43,169 nucleotides of DNA from Flavobacteriales bacterium (GCA_947475275.1 CANJNE010000011.1:1-43169), one strand, 5' to 3'. Positions 26,368 through 34,934 are shown, counted from the first letter of the stretch. A program made the numbers and translations. The notes: generated by a model from the letters alone, not told the origin.

Positions 26368-27057
26368 ATGGATAGGGTTTGTATAGTTGAGGACGAAAAA
26401 AGCTTGGCCGATTTGATTGCTTTGAACTTAGAGCTTGAAGGTTATGAGGTTATGGTAATTCCCAGTGGTCGTAAAGCCATAGACATGATTCCTGAGATGC
26501 ATCAATTCGATCTTATTATTCTGGATGTTATGCTTCCTGAAGTCAGTGGATTTGAAATATGCAAAGCAATACGTGAAAAGCATACAATTCCAGTATTGTT
26601 TTTATCCGCTAAAGGCACAACAGAGGATCGTGTTGCCGGATTAAAACTTGGAGCCAATGATTACCTCAGCAAACCTTTCGATTTAGAAGAACTTTTGTTG
26701 CGGGTTCAAAACCTCATTAATTTGAACCGAAAAGAGAAGGTGTCAGGTGTTATAATAGGTAATAAAAAAATAAATTTTTCCACCTTTGAAGTTGATGACC
26801 TCGATTTTAAAACCAGACTAACGATTTCCAAAAAAGAAAAAGAACTTTTAAAACTATTTATAGAAAACGAAGGTAAAGTCATTTCTAGAGATGAATTATT
26901 GGACAAAGTTTGGGGAAAAGATCAATTTCCAACGAGCAGAACCGTAGATAACTATATTTTGGCGCTTAGAAAAATTTTCGAACCCAATCCCAAAGAGCCC
27001 ATTTATTTTCATTCTATACGTTCGGTGGGTTACAAATTCACCAACTTGACATCCTAA
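26368..27057 (+). CDS. OmpR/PhoB family response regulator
   Basis: The receiver domain begins VCIVEDE with acidic residues at 8-10, has phosphoacceptor Asp53 in IILDVMLPEVSG, the Thr/Ser position in FLSAKG, and Lys in YLSKPFDLEEL. The C-terminal winged-helix DNA-binding domain has TISKKEKELLKLFIENEG, SRDELLDKVWG, SRTVDNYILALRKIF and RSVGYKF. The start is the ATG at 26368; a TTG three bases upstream would add one residue. No histidine kinase lies next to it, so it is an orphan in this window. The genes beside it are purH (divergent) and the 2OG-Fe(II) oxygenase (convergent, 4 bases apart). Confidence 0.93.
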   Translation: MDRVCIVEDEKSLADLIALNLELEGYEVMVIPSGRKAIDMIPEMHQFDLIILDVMLPEVSGFEICKAIREKHTIPVLFLSAKGTTEDRVAGLKLGANDYLSKPFDLEELLLRVQNLINLNRKEKVSGVIIGNKKINFSTFEVDDLDFKTRLTISKKEKELLKLFIENEGKVISRDELLDKVWGKDQFPTSRTVDNYILALRKIFEPNPKEPIYFHSIRSVGYKFTNLTS

Positions 27058-27061
27058 AATA

Positions 27062-27622
27062 TTAAATGACAAAACAATTCGAACGAAGGATATACTTGTG
27101 ACCTTCTTCAACAAGTAAAGCTTCGTGATGGTGTTCATGACCAAAAATCACCGCGCCACCTTTCGGAGGTTTTACGTTCATTCCAAAATCATTAAAATGT
27201 GTTGCTCCCCCTATAAAATCATCTGTAAGATAAACAACCAGTGTAAAGACGGAGGACACTTCACCAATAACAGAAGCAGCATCAGAATGCCTTGCGATAT
27301 AATCTCCAGGGTTATACTTATACACTTCTACATTGGTAGGATGCATTTTAATGGAAAATGTGTTTTGACCATCACTCAAGGTAATTTCAGCTAACTTTTT
27401 ATTCATTTCTTGAATGATTAACTGATCTTGGACAAAAACTTCCTGGTTGTGTCTTCCTTGCTCAAATTGACGCGCCTGTTTAAAGCCTTTTTGATAAACC
27501 GTTTGAATAATATCATCACAACTTTTATCATCAATGAGTTCAGGAACAACCCAAATTTTATTTTCAGAGACAAATGTTTTTTTCTTTGGAGTCTCCGAAA
27601 AGAATCTTCTGATGTTAAACAT
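27062..27622 (-). CDS. 2OG-Fe(II) oxygenase family protein
   Basis: The 186-residue protein has the prolyl-4-hydroxylase-type double-stranded beta-helix. The iron ligands are visible as His112 and Asp114 in ARHSDAA and His166 in HHEALLVEEGHKYILRSN; Arg180 or Lys176 is placed to bind 2-oxoglutarate. YLTDDFIGGATHF is the typical strand and loop before the distal His. The predicted reaction is hydroxylation of an amino-acid side chain or another small substrate. Its ATG overlaps the stop of the radical SAM gene by eight bases, so it is translationally coupled to that gene and likely acts in the same pathway. I do not know its substrate. Confidence 0.88.
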   Translation of the reverse strand: MFNIRRFFSETPKKKTFVSENKIWVVPELIDDKSCDDIIQTVYQKGFKQARQFEQGRHNQEVFVQDQLIIQEMNKKLAEITLSDGQNTFSIKMHPTNVEVYKYNPGDYIARHSDAASVIGEVSSVFTLVVYLTDDFIGGATHFNDFGMNVKPPKGGAVIFGHEHHHEALLVEEGHKYILRSNCFVI

Positions 27623-28751
27623 TTAGCAGCTCTTCAGTTTTTTCAACAATACTATCTACAATTATCTTTCTGCTGTATTTACAATACTTTGTTTCGGTAC
27701 TAGCAAAACTTCCATTTTCATAAAGTTTATTACTAGGAGCACCTCCTCCACAAACATCAAAATAATCACAACTGTCTTTACACATTTTTATACCCGCCAT
27801 AATTTCAGTAAACATTCTTTGAAATTTTGGTGTATCGAGTGCAGACATGAAGCCCGAATCATTAATGTTACCAAGAGAAAAATCGCCATATTTCTCATCT
27901 GTCATTCCTAATAACTCTGGAGAGAATGTAGAGAAGTTTCCATCCGTATCCAATGAAATGATTTTTAGCGGTCTCAACATTTGGCCAAGGTGAAACTGAT
28001 TTCCTTCAAAATTATTTTTCAAAAACATTTCATTAAAGCCGAATATTTCACGGATGTGAATATAATTTTCGGGCTCCAATTGCAGATTATAAATGGTTTT
28101 CCAGAAATGTTTCAATTTAACTTCTTGTTCACTTTGAATGGTGCTTCGTACATTTACTCCATCTTCTTCATCGATATTAAACCCTAGTGATCTGCATCCC
28201 AATTCTTTGAAAAACTCATAAATTTCGTTCGGATAATCAAGAGCAAATGAAGTCAAAACTGCAATTGCGCTAAAACTTATATCATTTTTCTTCAAGAATT
28301 CAACACCTTTCATGGTGCTTTCAAAAGTTCCTTTACCTTTTCGATTCAATCTGAATTTATCATGAATGAATTGAGGTCCATCACAACTGATACCCACAAT
28401 CATTCCTGTTTCTTTAAAAAAATCACACCATTCCTGATTAATCAAGGTAGCATTGGTTTGAATATGCTGCCGAATTCTAATCCCCTCAGGTGTAATTTCT
28501 TTCAGCCTTTCGTAAATTTCTCTGTAAAAAGGTAATTTTACCGCCATGGGCTCGCCAGCGTGCCAAACGATGCTGAATTCGTCCTTAACCAAATTTTCAT
28601 CAAACAGGGTTTGAACGGATTTGATTACAGTATCCGTGGATATTTTTTTAGTACTTGCCCTATCCGGTAAATAACAATAGGAACAATCTATATTACAAAA
28701 TGATGATCCTTGAATAATCAATAAATCAATCGGTCCAACAGGTATTTTCAT
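27615..28751 (-). CDS. Radical SAM/SPASM peptide maturase, GrrM/OscB-like
   Basis: The N-terminus PIDLLIIQGSSFCNIDC has the radical SAM cluster motif C19-x3-C23-x2-C26 followed by YLPD, and WHAGEP at residues 63-68, both typical of the GrrM/OscB group of cyclophane-forming maturases. The C-terminal SPASM-type cluster region has Cys324, Cys328, Cys334 and Cys357; the CGGGAPSNKLYENGSF motif and STETKYC closely resemble the GrrM pattern. Known members crosslink aromatic residues in glycine-rich peptide repeats. Here there is no adjacent Gly-rich precursor. The gene is the middle of a three-gene cluster and overlaps the downstream oxygenase by eight bases. Assignment to the group is by recalled pattern. 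Confidence 0.88.
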   Translation of the reverse strand: MKIPVGPIDLLIIQGSSFCNIDCSYCYLPDRASTKKISTDTVIKSVQTLFDENLVKDEFSIVWHAGEPMAVKLPFYREIYERLKEITPEGIRIRQHIQTNATLINQEWCDFFKETGMIVGISCDGPQFIHDKFRLNRKGKGTFESTMKGVEFLKKNDISFSAIAVLTSFALDYPNEIYEFFKELGCRSLGFNIDEEDGVNVRSTIQSEQEVKLKHFWKTIYNLQLEPENYIHIREIFGFNEMFLKNNFEGNQFHLGQMLRPLKIISLDTDGNFSTFSPELLGMTDEKYGDFSLGNINDSGFMSALDTPKFQRMFTEIMAGIKMCKDSCDYFDVCGGGAPSNKLYENGSFASTETKYCKYSRKIIVDSIVEKTEELLNV

Positions 28752-28776
28752 GGTTATATTTAGATTAAGCTTAATG

Positions 28777-29616
28777 CTATCCGAACAAATTTAAAAAAAA
28801 TCTTTTTGGAAGTCTAAAATGACCTCTAACTGCTAAATTAACATCAGGGGATGCGGTTCCAATAGTTGATCCATCGTGGATGATGTTTTCGGTGGGTGCA
28901 ATGTAAACTTCCATGGGGTCAATTCTCACCCTTGTTACGGGGTATTCTGGATATTTATCAAAAAAAGCGTGCATTACAGGATAAGGATTTTGACCACCTA
29001 AAACAGGTTGTGAACCAAAGAGATTAGCAATTTTATCAAATTGAATATTGATGAACAATAAGTATCTGGGTTCGAGTCCAAGATTGATACAAAAACGATT
29101 TCTGGCAATCAGTTTATCTGGAGTTTCTCGAGACTCGAAGCTATCTAAATGAAGACCAATAAAAAATTCATCCCGTTTATTGAAAGTCGTAGTTGTCAAG
29201 TTAGCATCACCCAAAAAAATATTATGTGGAATGGCCGTGCCTATCTGAGGGGATGAACGCTCAAAATAATTTATGGTATCATTCACCAAGTTCTTGTATT
29301 TTGGGGTTTGAGAAATTCTTTCAAGTTCCTGTCGTGTTCCATGAGCCCCCATATTCAAAGCTTCAAATCTTTGACGCAATTTTTTAGGCAATTTAACCAA
29401 GGCCACATCATTGAATGTTGACCTATCTTTCTCTGGAAGAACGAGCAATTTCATTTCTTCGTCGCTAGGTAATCGCCATTCTCCTTTAGGCAGAAAACAA
29501 CGGTTTTTACACGGCCATCCATTGATTTCTTTTACCTCTTGGGTTCCAAGACTCAACTCAATGCGATTGCTTAAACCTTTATCGACAAAAATTCTAATTC
29601 CTTGTTGCAGATTCAT
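28777..29616 (-). CDS. Unrecognised protein, possible divergent Fe(II)/2OG oxygenase
   Basis: I do not recognise this 279-residue protein with confidence. It has no signal peptide or membrane segment. The N-terminal part contains a close Cys pair (Cys36, Cys40), a Trp-rich stretch and GEWRLPSDEE. The middle holds FFIGLHLDSF with His156 and Asp158, and the C-terminal part has YIAPTENIIHDGST with His247 and NLAVRGHF with Arg264. The order HxD, distal His, Arg is what a Fe(II)/2-oxoglutarate double-stranded beta-helix shows, so an oxygenase fold is inferred. It is the first gene of the cluster (25 bases to the radical SAM gene) and is preceded by a perfect TATGTTTG element. Confidence 0.75.
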   Translation of the reverse strand: MNLQQGIRIFVDKGLSNRIELSLGTQEVKEINGWPCKNRCFLPKGEWRLPSDEEMKLLVLPEKDRSTFNDVALVKLPKKLRQRFEALNMGAHGTRQELERISQTPKYKNLVNDTINYFERSSPQIGTAIPHNIFLGDANLTTTTFNKRDEFFIGLHLDSFESRETPDKLIARNRFCINLGLEPRYLLFINIQFDKIANLFGSQPVLGGQNPYPVMHAFFDKYPEYPVTRVRIDPMEVYIAPTENIIHDGSTIGTASPDVNLAVRGHFRLPKRFFLNLFG

Positions 29617-29640
29617 TTGGAGAATAGGCGTTTAATTATA

Positions 29641-29648
29641 CAAACATA
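29641..29648 (-). promoter_or_regulatory. Bacteroidota -7 element (TATGTTTG) for the modification cluster
   Basis: A perfect TAnnTTTG on the minus strand ends 24 bases before the ATG of the 279-residue gene. It suggests that this gene, the radical SAM gene and the oxygenase are transcribed together as their own unit, separate from the upstream hydrolase. Confidence 0.45.
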
Positions 29649-29708
29649 AAATAAATTCAGTATTAACTTTTTTAGCTTAATTTAAATTTTGAAGAATATT
29701 TGAAAATA

Positions 29709-31109
29709 TTATTGTCCTATTAATGTAATCCACTCCACCATTTTCAGCATCACCTCTTCAGCGAATGTTTCTTCTAGGGTTGCGTATTCTTCAATGTTGC
29801 ATTGCTGACAATTCTGAAACAAATGATTTAATCCCGGCAATAATAATGCTATAGAACTGTCATTTTTGGATTGCTTCATCCATTTTAAAAATGCCTTATT
29901 ATTCGAGGCTGCAGGAACCTGGATATCCTCACCACCATTTATAGCTAATACTGGAACATGGCATTGAGAAAAATAATCTTTTGTTTGGTATTCCAAAAAC
30001 TCCCTTCCCCAATCATTGTTCAATAGCATATTCATGGACATTTTAACTGTCATAATAGAACTAGATTCTTTAACTTTTTCTGGAGCTTTATTCCATTTTC
30101 GATCAATAAAATCACTTATTGCGATACCTGCTTTTTCTTTGTCTTCTACTTTTTCTACAATTCTACAAACCCCTTTAAAAAGTGATTTATTCCATTTGGC
30201 ATGATCTTCACCTAATCCACTTTTGAGCGGTATAAGGTATTGTTGTTCAAGCAAGACCTTTTTACCACATGATCCAACACTCGCCAGCTCAATAATGAAA
30301 TCAATGCTATCATTTTGTGAAGCCGCAATCAATGCGTGCATACCTCCTTCAGAATGACCAGCAACACCAATTTTGTAATTTACAAAACGATTATCCAATG
30401 CAATAAAATCGACACAATGGCTAACATCATTTGCAAAATCATTTAAAGATGCTTGAAAATAACCTGCTGTGCTTCCACCTGTTCCGCGATCGTCAAAACG
30501 CAATGTAGCTATTCCATTTCTTGCCAAATAATCTGCAATTACCCAAAAAGGTTTGTGTCCAAGCAATTCGCCATCTCTATTTTGAGGACCTGAGCCCGAC
30601 GCGAGAACTACAACAATATTTTTATTCAAAGAATCGGCAGGTGTTGTCAAGGTCCCAGTAATTTTATATTCACCATTGGGTATGGTCACTTCTTCCGTTT
30701 GATAGTTAAATGGCGCTTTGGGCTCCTGAGGACGTTGAATCATAATCGGCTCTTGGTCCACTTTTGTATAAAGCGCTTCCCATTCAACACCATTTTGAGT
30801 CATGGTTCCGATTATTGAATCTTTTTCAGAATTAATTTTTCCCCTGTAATTCAAAGCGCCTTTTTTCCAATTAAAAATTAATAGGGAATCTGAAACTTCA
30901 ATGGCAGCAACCTGAAAGGCTTGTTTACTAGGTTTATCGGGATCACTCAGAAAAATGGTTTTTACGCCGTTTGAATCGGCGACTTCCATATCCATTCTTA
31001 GCGCTTTACCCATAACAGTAAAACTGGCATGCCAAATTCCATCTACTTGTGCTGTCAATTGTTGACCAATTAAACAGATTAGTAAGAACACATAATTTTT
31101 ACGCTTCAT
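29709..31109 (-). CDS. Exported alpha/beta hydrolase
   Basis: The 466-residue protein has a signal peptide (MKRKNYVFLLICLIG, cleaved near TAQ). An N-terminal beta-rich domain of about 110 residues follows, with DGIWHASFTVMGKALRMDMEV. The hydrolase domain has VVLASGSGPQNRDGE (oxyanion strand), LRFDDRGTGGS, the nucleophile elbow GHSEGG with Ser253, the acid in INGGEDIQVP and the catalytic His in LPGLNHLF. This is the serine aminopeptidase/esterase type common in Bacteroidota. The substrate is unknown. It overlaps the upstream glycosyltransferase by 11 bases. Confidence 0.88.
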   Translation of the reverse strand: MKRKNYVFLLICLIGQQLTAQVDGIWHASFTVMGKALRMDMEVADSNGVKTIFLSDPDKPSKQAFQVAAIEVSDSLLIFNWKKGALNYRGKINSEKDSIIGTMTQNGVEWEALYTKVDQEPIMIQRPQEPKAPFNYQTEEVTIPNGEYKITGTLTTPADSLNKNIVVVLASGSGPQNRDGELLGHKPFWVIADYLARNGIATLRFDDRGTGGSTAGYFQASLNDFANDVSHCVDFIALDNRFVNYKIGVAGHSEGGMHALIAASQNDSIDFIIELASVGSCGKKVLLEQQYLIPLKSGLGEDHAKWNKSLFKGVCRIVEKVEDKEKAGIAISDFIDRKWNKAPEKVKESSSIMTVKMSMNMLLNNDWGREFLEYQTKDYFSQCHVPVLAINGGEDIQVPAASNNKAFLKWMKQSKNDSSIALLLPGLNHLFQNCQQCNIEEYATLEETFAEEVMLKMVEWITLIGQ

Positions 31110-32217
31110 TGATCAGTTTTATTATGATTTCGCATTGCGACTTTGTGTTGAAATGTTCGGACATGAAACTTTTCCGATTTTCATATTCCGCTGATGATAA
31201 TGGCTTTTCTTTAAGCTCTATGAATCGTCTCGCGAAATTTTCAGATTCATTTTCAATAATACAAAACGCCTCCAAACCATCATATCCCAGCATGTTTTCA
31301 TTGCACAGTATATGTCCATTTGTGGCTAACACATTCATCAATTTTAACTTCATTCCTGACGGAGCTTCTGAATAAAAAACATGTATATGAGCATTTACCT
31401 GCAATTCTTTCAGTTCGATGTCGGATGGATTTGCGACCAATTTTATGATTTCATTTTTTTCCAATTGCATCAATTTGCTTCCAGGATTTTTACCTGCAAC
31501 AATGAGCGGAAAGGATACTGAAAGTTCTTGCTCTAATGCTTTGACCAACCATATTGCTGCACTTTCATTTTCTGGCACAGACAAGTTACCATGAAAAAGT
31601 GCATAAGGCTGAGTTATCAATTTTTCAAAACTTGGAAACTCAAAACAAGCCGGCAAAAGAAAACATGATGGGTTAATTTTTTCAAAATATTCACGATCAC
31701 TTTCCTTGATGGCCAATATTGCATTTGCCTTTTTTAGTATTGGGGTATAGCGTTTTAATTTATGGGCTTCAATTAGAAAAAACAAACGTTTTAAAAAAGG
31801 TGCATTTTTCGCCAACTCTCGATAATAATCATGCTCAATGTTATGCATTCGCACCATTGTCAACCGCTTGGACAGATCATCATGCTCAAGGATTACCGAA
31901 GTGTGCAGGCCTTCCATCAGAATTGGAGAGTCATCCTTGAGTAAATTATCAATTAATTCCTTTGAAAGGCGGGATTGAACAATGAAAGGCCGTTTGCTGA
32001 ATAAGTGAAATATAGAGCGCTTTCTTTTGTAGTAATGAACGGTTCCGTAATTTTCCAATTCAGGCTGTTGACCACGACCGTATTCAAATACATGTAAAGT
32101 CAATTCAACACCTAATTCATGTAAAGTTTTGATACGGTAAAACATGTCTATTGCTCCTCCGTAATCGGCAGGAAACGGAACATCCAGAGCAATAATATGT
32201 AATTTTTTATTGGTCAA
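31099..32217 (-). CDS. Glycosyltransferase, family 4-like
   Basis: The protein of about 372 residues has a GT-B layout: an N-terminal domain opening LHIIALDVPFPADYGGAIDM with the glycine-rich nucleotide-sugar acceptor loop, RMHNIEHDYY in the middle, and a C-terminal domain with ALFHGNLSVPEN, IVAGKNPG, and SEAPSGMKLKLMNVLATN in the donor-binding position. The start is a TTG at 32217; no ATG occurs before residue 25, and starting there would remove the FPADYGG motif. It overlaps the upstream glycosyltransferase by 11 bases. It probably adds a sugar to an envelope polysaccharide or lipid; the sugar is not predictable. Confidence 0.85.
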   Translation of the reverse strand: MTNKKLHIIALDVPFPADYGGAIDMFYRIKTLHELGVELTLHVFEYGRGQQPELENYGTVHYYKRKRSIFHLFSKRPFIVQSRLSKELIDNLLKDDSPILMEGLHTSVILEHDDLSKRLTMVRMHNIEHDYYRELAKNAPFLKRLFFLIEAHKLKRYTPILKKANAILAIKESDREYFEKINPSCFLLPACFEFPSFEKLITQPYALFHGNLSVPENESAAIWLVKALEQELSVSFPLIVAGKNPGSKLMQLEKNEIIKLVANPSDIELKELQVNAHIHVFYSEAPSGMKLKLMNVLATNGHILCNENMLGYDGLEAFCIIENESENFARRFIELKEKPLSSAEYENRKSFMSEHFNTKSQCEIIIKLINEA

Positions 32218-33337
32218 CTTTTGGATATATTTCTTCTAGGATTTCACATTCTTTTTCCCAATTTTCAAGAAAAGCTGCTTTTTCGCAATTTGCTTTCAAT
32301 TGGTTTAGGCGTCCCACATTATTTACCAGTGCGTTTATCTTTTCAGCAAGTTTGGAAGCATTAAATTCTTCCATCACTTCTCCGACATCATGTGTAATGA
32401 CTATACGAATTACTTCAACGAGATTTGTACAAATGATTGGCGTAAAGGCATGAATGTAATCAAAAACTTTATTGGGTAATGAAAATTGATAATTGATATT
32501 GTTGGATTTATCGAGTGTTAATCCAATATCGGCGTGATAGGTAAATTGCATCATTTCTTGATAAGGTCGTTTACTGAAAAACAACACTTTTTCCTCTAGG
32601 TTTTCTCTGCTTACGGTTTCCCTCAAGGCTGGAATTACGTCACCATCGCCTACAAAAATCAAAACTGCATTTTCAATATATTTCATGGCCTCAACAGCCT
32701 CTTCTGCTCCGCGATGTATATTTATTCCTGCTCCTTGGAGGATAATGATTGTTTTATGCTCGGGAATTCCGAGTTCTTGTTTTGATTGAAGATTTTGAGG
32801 ATTCCATTTTGGCGATACATTGCGAACGACAAATATTTTTTTCTTGTATTTTTCCTCGTACAGTTTTGCAATGGACTCATTTACTGTATAAACAGTTTTC
32901 AATTTTGGGAAAATCCAAGACTCAATTCCCTCCCAAGTGCGCTTCACCCTTTTTCTTCCCTCCAATTCCGGTACCTCCGTAAAATATTCATGGGAATCAT
33001 AAACCAAACGGCATTTCGGCTTTAATTTGCTGGCCGCATAATTTCCGAGTAGCGTGTCCAAATCATTAGAAACCAACAAATCTGCTTTACGAAAAGCCAA
33101 AAACCAAAACAAGCGGAAATTGAAAGCCGCATAAAATAAAGCACCTTTATCAAAACTCAACTTCATGCGCTTCGTTTTGTAAATTCTCTCAGGAAGTGGT
33201 TGACTTGTCTTTCTTAATCGACCAACTAGCGTGACATCATAGCCTTGATTAACCAAAAAAGTACATACTTTATCAACACGGTTGTCTGTGTAGAGATCGT
33301 TGGTTACGGATACAATGGCTTTTTTCTTTTTTCCCAC
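32207..33337 (-). CDS. Glycosyltransferase family 4
   Basis: The 376-residue GT-B enzyme opens with AIVSVTNDLYTDNRVDKVC, a typical start for Bacteroidota GT4 proteins. It has DLLVSNDLDTLLG, YDSHEYFTEVPE, and in the C-terminal half IILQGAGINIHRGAEEAVEAM, LIFVGDGD, and SLPNKVFDYIHAFTPIIC, which is the donor-binding region. The start is a GTG at 33337, since no ATG lies near. A TAAATTTG element sits four bases upstream, so the message may be leaderless. It heads a tight unit with the next glycosyltransferase and the hydrolase. Confidence 0.9.
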   Translation of the reverse strand: MGKKKKAIVSVTNDLYTDNRVDKVCTFLVNQGYDVTLVGRLRKTSQPLPERIYKTKRMKLSFDKGALFYAAFNFRLFWFLAFRKADLLVSNDLDTLLGNYAASKLKPKCRLVYDSHEYFTEVPELEGRKRVKRTWEGIESWIFPKLKTVYTVNESIAKLYEEKYKKKIFVVRNVSPKWNPQNLQSKQELGIPEHKTIIILQGAGINIHRGAEEAVEAMKYIENAVLIFVGDGDVIPALRETVSRENLEEKVLFFSKRPYQEMMQFTYHADIGLTLDKSNNINYQFSLPNKVFDYIHAFTPIICTNLVEVIRIVITHDVGEVMEEFNASKLAEKINALVNNVGRLNQLKANCEKAAFLENWEKECEILEEIYPKVDQ

Positions 33338-33341
33338 AAGC

Positions 33342-33349
33342 CAAATTTA
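33342..33349 (-). promoter_or_regulatory. Bacteroidota -7 element (TAAATTTG) before GT4
   Basis: A perfect TAnnTTTG on the minus strand ends four bases before the GTG start at 33337. It implies a leaderless or near-leaderless transcript for the glycosyltransferase-hydrolase unit. Confidence 0.4.
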
Positions 33350-33377
33350 ACCAGAAATCAGACTTTAAAAAGCAATT

Positions 33378-34934
33378 CTATTTTTGGATAATCAGTTTTT
33401 TAAGTGATGAGCCATTGGCAGTTTTAACACTCACAAAATAAATTCCATTCGCTTGGTTTAACTTGATGCTTGCAGTTTTGCCATTGACACTTTCTTTGAA
33501 TACAACACTGCCAAGCGCATTTTTTACTTCAAGATCAAAAGATTCATTTTGATTGATATCAATATTGAATGTTCCATTTGAAGGATTGGGATAGAGTTCA
33601 AAAGCAATTCCATCAGTTAATTCTTGAAAGGAAACGTTGTTTTGAGATTGGCATGGAAAACCACTTGAAATATCATATGCATTTTGGAGCATTTCAGCAA
33701 TATTAATGACATTTTGAACATTGGTCAATCTTGAGCCGCTTCGGTCATAAATAAAAGCAAAGTCAGCACAAATGCTACCTCCAGCCGGCAACGTTGGTTC
33801 TGCGATGGTCAATAAACCTCTTCGGTCACCAGCAGGGTTGTTATTGCTTTGTTCGTGCCAAGCGTTGGAATCATTGGGGTTTCCGGAATACATAAAATTC
33901 GTTGCGGAATTGGTAACCGGATTGATCCAGTCCGTGCTGTCACTCCATTGGCTGTTCATCATTAACCATAACGTAGTATCCAAATTGTATTGGGTATTGG
34001 TGAAATATCCTGCATTTTCAAGTTGGTGGGATAAGGCCACGACTCCTTGACATGGTGGGTTGTTCCCGTAACCAGCTTGACCGTTTGCCGGTTCATCCGT
34101 ATCATCGCCGTTATATCCAAAAAGCACATTGTTAGGCGCATTGCAACCAATGTAATCATCAGCATAATTACCGATGTCAAAATCCATAAATAAAGCTTGG
34201 CGATAATCGGTATAATTCATATTGCTCCTGTTGTACACTTTGGTATTGAGGAATGTCGCATTATTGAGATAATTACTTGACACGAATTGGTAGAACATGG
34301 CGTGTAATTCAATTCCCAATTGGTTTCCGTCTGGATTAAAGGATTCATCATTCATGATGATATAAACAGCTTGGTCTCCTCTGATATCTGGATAATCGCC
34401 CATTGCGGGTTCATAAATGCCGTTGTTGTTCATATCAATAAATGGTGCCAACTGGCTTGCTACACCCAAATTCACATCCCCATTTCCAGGCCAGGTTAAA
34501 ATCGCATTTGGCATGGTATAACCCGTATTTTGATAATTCGCAATATGATTTTGGATTTCAGCTGAGCTGACTTTCCAAAGCGCATTTTGATATAAATTGG
34601 AATAATTCGTTGATCCGTAAGCAATCGACTCCGCCAATGGACCTGAATGAAAAGCACTTCCTGAACCGCCCGTGCTGTAGGTTGTGCCTGAAACGTGTAA
34701 ATTGCCAAATGCATCCTTAGCACCAATCCAATAACTTCCTGCATAAATTGTGTTTAGGCCACTACCTTTGGGAATTTCATATCCTGAGATACCTGCTGAA
34801 GCATTGTAAAAGAACCCGCCTTCGTCGTTTAAAATGGTTTTGACGTTGTTGTAGTCCAAAATTACATTGTTGAGGACTTGAGCATTATTGAAATATCCAA
34901 CAAAAAATAAGAGAATGGTTAAAAATTTATTCAT
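33378..34934 (-). CDS. Secreted protein with T9SS type A sorting domain
   Basis: The start is the ATG at 34934, which gives a signal peptide MNKFLTILLFFVGYFNNAQ; an in-frame ATG at 34952 would add six residues before it. The body of about 425 residues is rich in Asn, Tyr and Gly, with DMNNNGIYEPAMGDYPDIRG and FAFIYDRSGS, and looks like a large secreted beta protein. The final roughly 75 residues are a type A sorting domain: LYPNPSNGTFNIDI, then the strand pattern ending GIYFVSVKTANGSSLKKLIIQK. It is exported through the outer membrane by T9SS. The function of the body is unknown. It lies downstream of mfd on the same strand. Confidence 0.9.
   Translation of the reverse strand: MNKFLTILLFFVGYFNNAQVLNNVILDYNNVKTILNDEGGFFYNASAGISGYEIPKGSGLNTIYAGSYWIGAKDAFGNLHVSGTTYSTGGSGSAFHSGPLAESIAYGSTNYSNLYQNALWKVSSAEIQNHIANYQNTGYTMPNAILTWPGNGDVNLGVASQLAPFIDMNNNGIYEPAMGDYPDIRGDQAVYIIMNDESFNPDGNQLGIELHAMFYQFVSSNYLNNATFLNTKVYNRSNMNYTDYRQALFMDFDIGNYADDYIGCNAPNNVLFGYNGDDTDEPANGQAGYGNNPPCQGVVALSHQLENAGYFTNTQYNLDTTLWLMMNSQWSDSTDWINPVTNSATNFMYSGNPNDSNAWHEQSNNNPAGDRRGLLTIAEPTLPAGGSICADFAFIYDRSGSRLTNVQNVINIAEMLQNAYDISSGFPCQSQNNVSFQELTDGIAFELYPNPSNGTFNIDINQNESFDLEVKNALGSVVFKESVNGKTASIKLNQANGIYFVSVKTANGSSLKKLIIQK

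Noticed and set aside
29697-29712. AT-only inverted repeat near the hydrolase stop (AATATTTGAAAATATT)
   Set aside because: It contains no GC pairs and lacks a supporting T-run, so it is likely to be chance in AT-rich DNA.
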